DNA of 64,000 nt from Prochilodus magdalenae (taxonomy: Eukaryota; Chordata; Actinopteri; Characiformes; Prochilodontidae), in NCBI GenBank assembly GCA_024036415.1, contig JAMWET010000729.1, positions 238,501 through 302,500 on the forward strand, given 5' to 3'. Below, one piece after another: positions 46,901-57,200 of the stretch. The translations under genes were made by a program, and so were the position numbers. The number at the start of each line of letters is the position of its first letter. Position 1 is the stretch's first letter. A model generated the notes under the pieces. That model saw only the letters and a list, made by a program, of their open reading frames with translations. It had not been told where the DNA came from and did no database searches.

Positions 46901-47620
46901 CCAGTAACCCAGCAGTTTCAGAATAACGATTTAGGCATTTCACCCACCACAGTCCACAAAGCCATCAAATAATTCAGGGTATCAGAAGAAATCTCAAGGC
47001 CAAGAACCGTAACTGAATGCCTGTGCCCATCGACCCCTTTAGACAGCACTGCATTGCAAAACAGCATGCCTCTGTGATGGATAGCAGCACATGAGCTTGG
47101 GAATAATTTAACGGAGCGTTGTCAGGAAACACTGTTAGCCGCAGCATCCATAAAAGAGAGCAGGAGCCATACGTGAACAACATCCTGCCGAATTCTATAG
47201 TTTCTAGCTCATCTGACACGGACAGTGATGGTGCCTATTGTGGTCTGATGAGTCAGCTGTTCAGATTGTTTATTAACATAATGGATGTCGTGTGTCAGGC
47301 TAAAGAAGAAAGAGCCTGTCATGCCATGGGGGTGTATTTGTGCCTATGGCTGGCACTGTGAAGACCATTAAGGCTGAAGGATACATACACAGTTTGGAGC
47401 AGTGTTGGTGTGTTTCCTTCTCGAGGAGCAGTGCCAGGCCACATTCTACATGTGTTACAACAGAATGGCTGTGTAATCAGGGTGTGCAGGTGCTAGACTA
47501 GCCTGTCTGCAGCCTCCCATTGAAAACCTAGCACATTATACAACAGTGAGATACAACAATGAAGACGTGCATAATGTCAAAATGGCAAAAGAGAAAAGCC
47601 CCAGATGATGATTAAATATC
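46901..47620 (+). pseudogene. Tc1-like transposase relic related to element D
   Basis: Sense-strand pieces: 'actgcattgcaaaacagcat', 'ccgcagcatccataaaa', 'gagccatacgtgaacaacat', 'gtctgatgagtcagctgttc' and 'gtgcctatggctggcac' keep the order of a Tc1 transposase (CIxNxxxS, KPYVN, WSDES region). Many stops. Confidence 0.65.
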
Positions 47621-48361
47621 GCCAGGGTTGTTATGTGTGGAATGTGTTTCAGATGCCAAATTCAGAATCAGCATATATACAGTATTAACTGCAGGTGCTA
47701 CTATTTCGGAACTGAGGCTTGTGTTTATTTATTGTTTATTGATAATAAGCATCAAAGGTGGTATTGTAGGTATATAGCCTTGGCCAGGACCGCAATATCT
47801 ACATATGTCTTGTCATATTATATTGATATTGTTTATACTATGTCTATTTATGGCCTTTATTTATCTGCTAGCTTGAATGAATGAAGTGCAGCCAAGGACA
47901 AGGACAACTACTGCACCTTTGTGAGCGCTACACCTCAACAGTACCCGTCTATCTGTTTAGTCTCTCTGCTGTTCGGCATCCTGCTGTCAGCTCCCATCAG
48001 CATTCAGAGAGTACAGGAGTCAGTCTGGGCCCAGTCCTGCACACATGGGACGGGCTACTGCAGTCTGCTGACTAATGCAGCTCTGCGGCTGCTGATGTTG
48101 CGGTGCAGGCTTCAGCGGATCAATACAGAAATGAATAAGTGAGATGTTTTATGTAAGAGGAAAGAGACACCAGCAATAGGGACCATGGAAAGCCTGACTT
48201 CTCTTTAAGGAGGAGTTTTAGGATGAAGGATCAGCCTAAACATGTTTGGTGTCCGAAGCGTCTTTACTTCTGCAGTGGAGCTACAAGGCTAATGTGTCTG
48301 ATCAGTGATGGACGGAAGTCCTAATACACTGTTAGCATGTTATCCCCCTTTAAGACCATGG
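47621..48361. other. unassigned intronic sequence
   Basis: No recognised gene or repeat. Confidence 0.35.
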
Positions 48362-48665
48362 TCCTGCAGTGGGCAGTGCTGTTGCCTCACAGCAAGAAGG
48401 ACCTGGGTTTGATTCCCAGCCTGGGGGTCCAGGGTCCTATATGTGTGGAGTTTACCTGTTCGCTCTGTGTCTGCGTGGGCTTCCTCCTACAGTCCAGAGA
48501 CATGTGACAAATTGAAAATGCTCACCCTAGGCGTGAGTGTGTGAGTGAATGTGTCCCTGGGATGCATACGTGGCCTGTCCAGGGTGTTTCCTGCCTTCCA
48601 TCCATTGAACTATGGCATATGCACCAGCACCCGCTGTGACCCAAAGGGTTAAGCAGTTTGGAATA
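48362..48665 (+). repeat. interspersed repeat G
   Basis: 'cctgcagtgggcagtgctgt', 'acctgggtttgattcccagc' (tRNA B-box-like), 'tgtggagtttacctgttcgc', 'ggcctgtccagggtgtttcc'. A widespread fish repeat with a tRNA-like start; counterpart at 28556-28795. Confidence 0.65.
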
Positions 48666-49633
48666 TGAGTGATGAGTAAGTGGTTATGATATTGTCCTGG
48701 TACTGATGTTAATAAAGCCAATACTGAAGCGTACGCCATTGGTTCATGCTGTGGTTCTGACATGGGCAGCGGGGTAACAGTGCGAGTCTGTATGTCTGCC
48801 ATTAAGTAGAAATGCATGTATGGGTGCCACCATGGAGTTAGGTCATATGCCACCCCACAACTAAAGACCCTCCACAGTTTCCTGACTGACAGTCTGAACA
48901 ACCTAGAAATCTGTTTACAGCAGGGAATGTTTCTCGCTTCAACCTCCTTCCCCCTGAATTAAACATCTGCCAGATGAGGACATTAGTAATTAACCCAAGT
49001 TGGTGCCCTATGCCCTTCTGCACCAACGCCACAATATGCTAGCATTAATAAAGTTAATGAGATGGTTTTTACTAGCACCCCATGCTAAGAGATTTACAGT
49101 CCTGACACAGCTTGTTCTGATTGAGCTGTTTTGCTTTAGTTACATCAAATGCAACCAGACTGAAAGCACATTCCCGGAAGGGAAATTTCGTTTTTTTATT
49201 TGTACGCATTGTAACGCCAGAGGGACTAAACAGACGCTCGCGGATCTAAAAGCCGGGTCGGTTTTATTTACAGAGGTAAGCGGCAGTGTAACCCGCGCTA
49301 AAGTGAACTGAATCTCAACAATAATAGTGAACATGACAAACAAGGGAGTGACAAAAGCCAGAACCAAAGGGACAATCCAGAGCCAAAGCCAAGACAGATA
49401 AACCAAAAGGAATAAACGAGAGAAAAACCAAAAGACAACCGAAGATCATACATGATAGGGACACAGAGAAACTGCAGAGAACTCTCAGTATGCAACTGCG
49501 TTGGCTATACCTCACAAAGAGCTAAGGCAAATGAAGCTCTACATACACACACCCGGAATATGAGGAACAGGTGACTGGCATTAACATTAAGGTGAAGAAG
49601 CAGGAAGGCAGGTGAAGAAGCAAGAAGGCAGGT
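48666..49633. other. unassigned intronic sequence
   Basis: 48900-49160 is unique. 49310-49560 is A/C-rich with repeated 'aaagccaga/accaaa' wording and looks like a retroelement leader. No gene. Confidence 0.35.
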
Positions 49634-49856
49634 GGTTGGTGTAGCTCAGCAGATAACACCACTACCCCTCAGGGAGTCTCCACCACATGTGGGAGACTGG
49701 GGTTCGAATTCCAGTCTGGGTGACTATGCTGTGCTACACCAATAAGAGTCCTTGGGCAAGACTCCTAACACTACACTGGCCCACCTGTAATATGAATACC
49801 CTTGTAAGTCGCTCTGGATAAGAGCGTCAGCTAAATGCAGATAATGTAAATGTAAG
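49634..49856 (+). mobile_element. tRNA-derived SINE, nearly full length
   Basis: Head 'tggttggtgtagctcagcag' (A box), B box GGTTCGAATTCC at 49701, body 'gtgctacaccaataagagtc', tail 'gctctggataagagcgtcag' and 'aatgtaaatgtaa'. The reference copy for this family here. Confidence 0.88.
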
Positions 49857-51293
49857 GCAGTTTGTGTTAGGTGGCTTGTGGACATGTGGTGATTTGCATT
49901 GTGGGATAGTGGAGTTGACAGAGGCAGGAGGAGAACCCGGTCATGTGACAAGTACTGTTCTTACAAAACATTCAGAGCTCCTCAGTAAATAATGCTTTCA
50001 CTGGCTTGCCTTCTTCCAAAGGGCTTTATCCTTAAGGGTTTGGGAGGTGAGTGCAGGAATCTATCCCAGCATGCAACTGGCATAAGGCAGTAAACGCCCT
50101 AAACTGGCCACCAATCCATCGCAGAGTAAATAACATATTACTGTTAACTGTCAGTTCCCCCTTAAAAAGCCCTATCACAACAAATCACAATCACAGTATG
50201 CGGTAGATACGATACAGCAGTCATCAAAGCCTACGCTAAACTAGATCCCCACGTGCAGCAGTTTAAAGCCCAGGGCAGAAGTATGAATATGACAAGCATG
50301 TATTCAACACAAACCCTTCTCAGCTGAGTTCTGATTTGGCCATTATCTGACCGTTTGTCTGTAGGCATATATTTTAGCCAGCTGATACAATCTACGCCCT
50401 CTTACAGACAGCTGCAAGTACTCGAAAGTCATGACCCGACACCCGAGTGTTGGCAAGCTTCCACTCTCTATTGAAACCCAAGCCTGGCTCAAGAATAGCA
50501 TTCGCCTGAATGGCTGGCACTGGTGCTCGTCATGTGCTTTGGGGCACTTTCTCTATTAATACCCAAGGGAAGCATGGTGGAAGAGCCCAGGCTATTTTTA
50601 GATCCGCGTCTAGGTCAGAATGTAAATCAGTGTCTTCACGGCTGTGAACACCACAGTGGTGGACAAACCACAGGCTGCCTATTGTGTTGGCATTTTCACT
50701 TAGCTAATGCGCATCAGATCTGAGGTCATTTATGTGGGTGAGTGTTTTGCCTTCACTGCTTTTGCTTGCAGGACTTCAGTGGTGGGTGTTCAGTACAGTG
50801 CTTGGAGATCTGGGTTCAGCATTAAATAGCCTCAGAGAAATTTCACAGTGTGAATCCTCATCTGCCCCCAGCTCGGGAAGTGTACGTGGAAGCTCCCTGA
50901 AAGCTTTTCCGCAGGCACTGTATGCTTTGTTAGGGCTCTGAAAGTGCTTACGCTCTGTAGGCTGACAGAAGCTGTCAGGCATCACATCAGCCATTGCACG
51001 TAGCCTCTTTTGTGTGTCTCTCTGTGCCTGCTTTCAATTCCTGTAGGGCTTCCCACAACAACGGGTTCATGCCAGTGCCACCAAATTTCGCAACAAGGTC
51101 AAGGACATACTGGGGTGTTGAAGTGGAATTTGCTGTTTGGTGCTTTAGCCAGTGTGTTGCTTACATAGGTCACATGCTTATTCAGAGTATTTCCACGTTT
51201 AATTAATATTGGATATTAAATTTCCCACCTAAAACTTTGGGAAGTTACCTGGGTGACTGGAAGACGGAACGTTTTAGAACGGTACTTAAGTTA
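49857..51293. other. unassigned intronic sequence
   Basis: 50040-50115 resembles the end of repeat G. 50200-51200 is unique with no supported exon. Confidence 0.35.
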
Positions 51294-51826
51294 CAGGGGT
51301 TGGACAATGAAACTGAAACACCTGTCATTTGAGTGTGGGAGGTCTCATGGCTAAATTGGACCAGCCTGGTGGCCAATCTTCATTAACTGCACATTGCACC
51401 AGTAAGAGCAGAGTGTGAAGGTTCAGTTAGCAGGTAAGAGCACAGTTCTGCTCAAAATACTGCAATGCACACAACATTATGGGTGAAATACCAGAGTTCA
51501 AAAGAGGACACATTGTTGGTGCACGTCTTGCTGGCGCATCTGTGACCAAGACAGCAAGTCTTTGTGATGTATCAAGAGCCACGGTATCCAGGGTAATGTC
51601 AGCATACCACCAAGAAGGACGAACCTCCACCAGCATCACGTAGTGACCTGGCCACTATCCTGCAAGAAGAATGGTTTAAACTCCCTCTGACCACTGTGCA
51701 GGACGCAGTATATGTCATTCCCAAGACCAACTGACGCTGTATTGGCCGCAAAAGGAGGCCCTACACCATACTAATAAATGATTGTGGTCTAAAACCAGGT
51801 GTTTCAGTTTCATTGTCCAACCCCTG
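51294..51826 (+). mobile_element. internally deleted Tc1-like transposon with perfect termini
   Basis: A 533-bp element flanked by TA on both sides (51292-51293 and 51827-51828), the Tc1/mariner target. Its terminal inverted repeats are identical over 31 bp, beginning CAGGGGTTGGACAATGAAAC. A small frame at 51479-51643 (54 residues, MGEIPEFKRGHIVGARLAG...) keeps the first helix-turn-helix region (SLCDVSRATVSRVMSAYH). The catalytic DDE domain is missing; a C-terminal scrap follows at about 51655-51700. Confidence 0.92.
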
Positions 51827-53139
51827 TACTTTCAAATGGGTCAGTTAAATGACTTGATGAGTACAAACACAGAGACAATATAGAGTTCATTAAACGCCTT
51901 ACTGTTTTATCGTAGGTGTTTGTAATTGGTTGTGTGGATGTGTCTGAGGGTTCTGTAATCCAATGGTCCAGCTAACAGTGCCCATTGTTGCTGTAGCCCA
52001 GCGGCCAGCATCACTGTACAAGAGATTCAGTCCTTGATTGCCTGGTTCAAGACTTTTGGACGTTGGTATAAGAGCAGAAAAAAGGACTTCCCATTTCAGA
52101 GGGACTGAGGCCCAATCCTTTTTCACCCCTTGCCCCTAACACTTAACCCTACGCCTCGTTCACGTCTAGGGGTAGGGTTGTCCCAACTGTTATTGAGATG
52201 AAGGGGTAGGGTGAAGTGTTAGGACTACATGGCCCTTCAAACTGAGATTTTTTTTTTTAGAGGCACACTGCAGACGGCGTGTTATGAGAAAATTCCCAGA
52301 ATGCCATGCGAATCAAAGACAAGATCGCTGCACAGATCAAAGAGACACATAAAGAAGTATTTCCTCAGTTAACAAGCTATTGTATAACATTGTATAGCAT
52401 ATAGTATATATTGTATAGCATAGCATATAGAATAAAAATTATAAAAGTGATTTTATGGTCAATTTTTATGGTGAAAAATCACTGGTAATCTGTGGATGTC
52501 TTGATTGCTACCTAACAACATTTCCCATTCCACCTTAAATGGTGAAGGAGTTACGTTCTGGTACCTGAGGTTGCTGCACCATTTAAGGTGGAACGACAAA
52601 TTTTGATCATGAAGCTGGCGATTAAAAAGCTCAGTTCAGCTGCATATCGCTGAAGAATTTTTGGTGGCGATAATAAATAATTATCATCGCCCTCTTTGAA
52701 GGCATATGACGCCCTAAATGTAATTTTATATATTATAAACACTGTGGAGCTGAACTTTACCCTCCTCTGCTGTCACTGCAGACTGGCAGGGTCACCTACA
52801 AAGCACCGGTAGCATCCTGTTAATGAAGCTATGTCGTTTTTAGTTTGGGTTCTGCTTTATTCGGTCACTCATTAGATTAATGAAGTGATGTGAATCGCAG
52901 GCGCTCATGGTGTTTCTCTATTTACGTAAAAGCTGCTGACGACAACTGATGATGTATCGGGTTCTTGAATGGTTGTCCCATTTTATAGGAAGAGGATTTC
53001 AACTGTTAGCCCTCAGAACTCAGTTTCAAGGAGTCTTGACCAAGGAGTTTTTCCTAGACAGGGAATTAAACGATGAGAAAATTAGAATAGAGTTATCTAT
53101 ACTCTGTTTGTTAATTAAAACCTGTATGCCTCTGTGCAG
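51827..53139. other. end of probable abhd8 intron 1
   Basis: 52528-52593 holds a perfect 17-bp inverted repeat. TATAGCATA stuttering at 52380-52430. No exon before the acceptor at 53138-53139. Confidence 0.45.
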
Positions 53140-53901
53140 GTAAGCGGGCACCATGCTCACTAGCATCACCGAGGGTATCCTGTGCTGCTTGACGGGCAAG
53201 ACTGCCAATGTGGTTCTGCCCGTGGAGTCTTCTGATGCTGGTCCTGCTGATGGCTTCGAATTTGTGGAGGTAAAGCCAGGGCGTGTGCTGCGGGTGCGCC
53301 ACATCCTGCCCGAACGCCAAGCGACTGATACACAGCCGGAAGAGGGCGTGAGCATTCACTGCAAGCGCAAGATCACTGTGTACCGCAATGGGCAGCTTGT
53401 GATTGAGAACCTGGGCGACGTCCTGCATTCAGAGATCCTGCAGTGTCAGAACGGAGACGTGGAGCAGTGTAGCACTGTGGAGGTGGAGTTGGCCGACTAC
53501 TCCACCGCCCCCTCCTCCCCTGATCCCAAACCTGCGCCTCCACTTCCAGACCCGGACCAGCAGAGGCCTGCGCCCCCGCCTAGGCGCCGGAGGCGGAAGC
53601 CTAAGCGCACCGTCCTTATCGACTCTGAACGGCGCATCACCAGCTGCAAAGGCACACACTCTGACGTAGCGCTCTTTTTCATCCACGGTGTCGGGGGCTC
53701 ACTGGACATCTGGGGCCGTCAGTTGGAATTCTTCTCCAGATTGGGCTATGAGGTCATCGCCCCTGACCTGGCGGGGCATGGGGCCAGTACAGCACCTCAG
53801 ATAGCAGCTGCTTACACCTTTTATGCCCTGGCTGAGGACCTGCGGGCTATATTCAAGAGATATGCCCGCAAACGCAACATCCTCATCGGCCACTCGTATG
53901 G
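53140..53901 (+). CDS. abhd8: abhd8 first coding exon
   Basis: Acceptor CTGTGCAG ends at 53139; 13 bp of leader, then ATG at 53153. Holds the N-terminal region, the proline-rich linker, HGVGG and the nucleophile elbow. Donor G/GTAAGC. Confidence 0.92.
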
Positions 53902-56523
53902 GTAAGCTTTTGTTTGGACTTTTGTCCAAAATGTAATCCATTACCCAGGACAAATTTGGTGTCCAGAGAGCGACTTTAGCAGTACACTGGGCTACAAGGC
54001 TAAGCTAACAAAGCTAACAAACAATGGAACTTTTTTCACTCTACCAAACAAAACAGCCTGTATTTTTCACATAGGGGAGAGCATAATTACTGGTCTTAGA
54101 TCAGGCGGTTCTGCTCACAGAGCCAAAACTTTAACACTTGACAAATAAAGACATTAAATCTGTGCATTTTAATGAAAACGGCACTTTATTGGATAATCCT
54201 CTATTCATCTTTTCTGATTTGAATCTTTCTAGGAAAATGCACTGTAATGGAACCCCTTCCTCTTCTTTCTTGTGCTCTAGGGTATCGTTCTGCACATTCC
54301 TGGCTCACGAGTATCCTGAGCAGGTGCATAAGGTGGTGATGATTAATGGGGGAGGCCCAACGGCACTGGAGCCCAGCCTGTGCTCAATCTTCCAGCTGCC
54401 CTCCTGCGTTCTGCACTGCCTGTCCCCTTGCCTCGCCTGGAGCTTCCTCAAGTACGAAGCCACACCCATCCCGCCTTATTGAGCAGGGATTTAGAGTGTG
54501 AACTATGATAACAGCTAAGACAGCACCTAGTGTTGGGGCAGAAGTGCATATTCAAACACAGACTCAGCACCTTCACACAGCCGAGGAGTAGGCGATATAG
54601 TGGCTGTTCCTAGAAGACTATTTAATTGAAGCTCATTAACTTCGAACACGGTTTATAGGTAGCCTCAGTGGAATGGACTAATAATAGCTTGTTTGGAGAT
54701 TAGCTTATCAGCTGCACCATCATAAAACTACTGCACCCTATGTATCGTTCTTTATGGTTATCTTTCCATTATGCTTTTATTATTGCCTTTCCTGCTTGTT
54801 CTCTATATGCTGCACTTGCACATTATACCCCTCTTATCTTCCTCTGCTTCTCCACCCTCTCTCTTAGGGCTGGCTTTGCCAGACAGGGTGCTAAAGAGAA
54901 GCAGCTGCTGAAAGAAGGAAACGCCTTTAACGTGTCTCCGTTCGTGCTGCGAGCCATGATGAGTGGTCAGTACTGGCCCGAGGGAGATGAGGTGTATCAT
55001 GCCGAGCTCACCGTGCCCATCTTGCTGGTCCATGGCCTCTATGACAAGTTTGTGCCAATGGATGAGGATCAGCGCATGGCTGAGGTACAGCGGATCGTTG
55101 CGCACCATACGACAAGTCTGTTCATAATCTCCCTGATAATTCCATTTTCATAAGCACAGAGTAGTAATATGGTCAGACAGCGTCCACCACTGTAATGCGA
55201 TTCGTCATTGTTCTGAAGTTAAGACTCCATGGCTGGCAAGACCAGTGTAAACAACAGGGCCAGTGTGAAGCGTATCATTCGTTAAGGGGCATTACGTCTA
55301 TGCAGATGTCACTGCTGAAGTGGCTGATGTGTACTGGATCAAACAAAGGCTTTTTATTTTGCTGAGGAGAAGAGTGTTGACTCTACTGGACGTTAAGGAT
55401 GTCAGTATTACACGCATGGTCAAAAACATAGTTGCTCCCAGAAGGAAGTGTGGGATTGTAGTGCTGTTGGGAAGGATGATAAAGGTTACCAGGAACAATA
55501 ACTGATGATACATATACACTGATATGGACAATATTTATTGAGCTACAGTAAAGTTTGGCATTAGGCCGCCATGCAACATGCTAGACGTCTCGGCATGGAG
55601 TTGTAGAGGTTCCTAATGGTGTCATGTGATAATCCATATCGAATATTCAATTATGGCATTTCAAATTCCCTTTTTTTGATCCCGCAGTGGGGAAATTTAG
55701 TCTCCGCCTTTAACCCATCCATGAAGTGAAACACCACAAACACACTAGGGAGCAGTGAGCAGTGACCCAGAGCGGTGGGCAGCCCTATCCACAGCACCCG
55801 GGGAGCAGTTAGGGGTTAGGTGCCTTGCTCAAGGGCACCTCAGTCATTACTGTAGGCTCAGGGAATCGAACCGGCGACCCTCCGGTCACAAGGCTGGTTC
55901 CCTAACCTCCAGCCCACGACTGCCCCCTGTCCTCACAGTGTTCACCATCTAGAGCCGCTTTTGGCACAAACCTCAGACATTCATTCCTTTACCTTACAAA
56001 ACAATGAACGCTTCTTTCCTGTGCTTGTCTTGTTATCTGGTGTTGACCAGAGGAGGATGAGTCTTGGTTCCTCTCGAGGTTTTTTCCTTTTGAACTGAGG
56101 GAGTTTTTCCTGACCTCTGTCGCCCCTAGCTTGCTCACTCGGGGCCCAGATTCTTTGTAAAGCTGCTTGTGACAACATCTGTTGTAAAAAGCTCTATATA
56201 AATAAATGTTGACTTTGACATGAGCTTTACATGCCTTGAAAATATTTACTGACGTTCAATTTTGACACTCTGTGCATTTCCAGATCCTTCTATTTGCCTT
56301 CCTGAAAGTGATAGAGGAAGGGAGCCACATGGTCATGATGGAATGCCCTGAAACAGTCAATACACTTCTTCATGAATTCTTCCTCTGGGAGCCAGACCTC
56401 TCTTCCTCCAAAGCTGACCAAACTGCTGCGACGGATGCCACAGCCGCTCCTACTGTCGCTACAGATGGCTCGACTGAAGAAACCACCGGGACACCCAAGG
56501 GCAACAAGCCTCTGAACAAATAA
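53153..56523 (+). CDS. abhd8: ABHD8, alpha/beta hydrolase-fold protein, complete coding region
   Basis: Exons 53153-53901, 54281-54451, 54868-55084 and 56284-56523 join to 1377 bp, 458 residues (human 439). All introns are GT-AG and in phase. Order: N-terminal region ([27 protein letters not shown]), a variable proline/arginine-rich linker at about 120-155, then the hydrolase fold with HGVGG (178-182, oxyanion loop), GHSYG (nucleophile Ser248), [10 protein letters not shown] (Asp366) and [12 protein letters not shown] (His394). The triad appears intact. The biochemical substrate of ABHD8 is not established; reports on mammals link it to restraint of inflammasome signalling. The C-terminal tail is Thr/Ala-rich. 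Start chosen because it matches the family and follows the acceptor at 53139 by 13 bp. Confidence 0.97.
54281..54451 (+). CDS. abhd8: abhd8 second coding exon
   Basis: Acceptor CTCTAG, donor AA/GTACGA. Encodes [36 protein letters not shown] and [12 protein letters not shown], strongly conserved. Confidence 0.95.
54868..55084 (+). CDS. abhd8: abhd8 third coding exon
   Basis: Acceptor CTCTTAG, donor GAG/GTACAG. Encodes [36 protein letters not shown] and [18 protein letters not shown] with catalytic Asp366. Confidence 0.95.
55419..55655 (-). mobile_element. Tc1-like family B fragment in abhd8 intron
   Basis: 'tgctcccagaaggaagtgtg' at the left end, then 'aaaggttaccaggaacaata' and 'gtctcggcatggagttgtag' as in the copy at 20073. 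Right part lost. Confidence 0.7.
55665..55932. repeat. interspersed repeat F, fullest copy
   Basis: From 'ggggaaatttagtctccgcc' to 'ccagcccacgactgccc'. Counterparts at 28060-28340 and 31150-31262. Confidence 0.7.
56020..56220 (+). mobile_element. LINE 3' end in abhd8 intron
   Basis: 'ggttcctctcgaggtttttt', 'tgtcgcccctagcttgctca' and 'gctctatataaataaatgtt' are the wording of a very common teleost LINE tail ending in TTGACT-like repeats. Confidence 0.65.
56284..56523 (+). CDS. abhd8: abhd8 terminal coding exon
   Basis: Acceptor TTCCAG. Encodes [39 protein letters not shown], then a low-complexity Ala/Thr tail and TAA (56521-56523). Catalytic His394. Confidence 0.95.
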   Translation: MLLFAFLKVIEEGSHMVMMECPETVNTLLHEFFLWEPDLSSSKADQTAATDATAAPTVATDGSTEETTGTPKGNKPLNK

Positions 56524-57200
56524 CCAAGAAGGATTGGTGCTTTTGCGGGGAAAACCAACCAGAAGGCTGTTTGACGGCAGGCTGTGACAGGTGGAACGGT
56601 CGCCTAGGCTGAGAGCTGTTTTTTGGAGGTGAAGTTTGAGTCCGAGGGATCAAGCAAGATGCCCCAAGGCAGCAAGAAAGGTCCAAGTGGTGAGACTGCC
56701 AACGCTGACCAGAGGTTTAAAGAAGGAAAGGAAAGCTTAAACCCAGTTTCAGAACAGAAATGACGGTTTATTAAATCTCGACGGCTTCACTTCTCTATGC
56801 TACCTTTGGACATATATCTTTCCTTGTCGTGTTGTCTAAACAAAAAGGACCGGAGGTCCGTCCAGTGGACGAAATCATGCCTGTTGAAGTGCTCGGGCCT
56901 TGACTGGACCAAATCCAGACTGGATTGTTTTGGTTCGATCCGGGCTGGACTGCGGAAGAGGCGGGTGCCTGTGCTCGTGCAGTGCTTGTGAATCTATTGT
57001 GTGATCTATCGTGACCCAGACCACGTGAGCACATTGAAGAAGAGGCGGAGAGAAAGTTGGGCTTGGCTCTAAATCCACGTCTAGTGTGTCGTGTTTTTAT
57101 ACATGCCCTTTGCTGAACGCTGTTACCTGTTCAGAGTAATAACTTAGTAATGACAACAATAATTCTCATTCAGAAAATACTATACAATATATATAAATAT
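56524..57200 (+). other. abhd8: probable abhd8 3' UTR
   Basis: No gene. A weak ATTAAA at 56770-56775 may be a polyadenylation signal; the end is not resolved. TA-rich sequence begins at 57180. Confidence 0.35.

Noticed and set aside
49634..49713. Possible functional tRNA gene
   Set aside because: The A and B boxes are there, but the acceptor stem does not pair and the sequence continues into a SINE body with sister copies at 8276 and 41454.
53026..53953. Several antisense frames of 70-109 codons opposite the first abhd8 coding exon
   Set aside because: They are shadows of a GC-rich coding exon and have no independent support.
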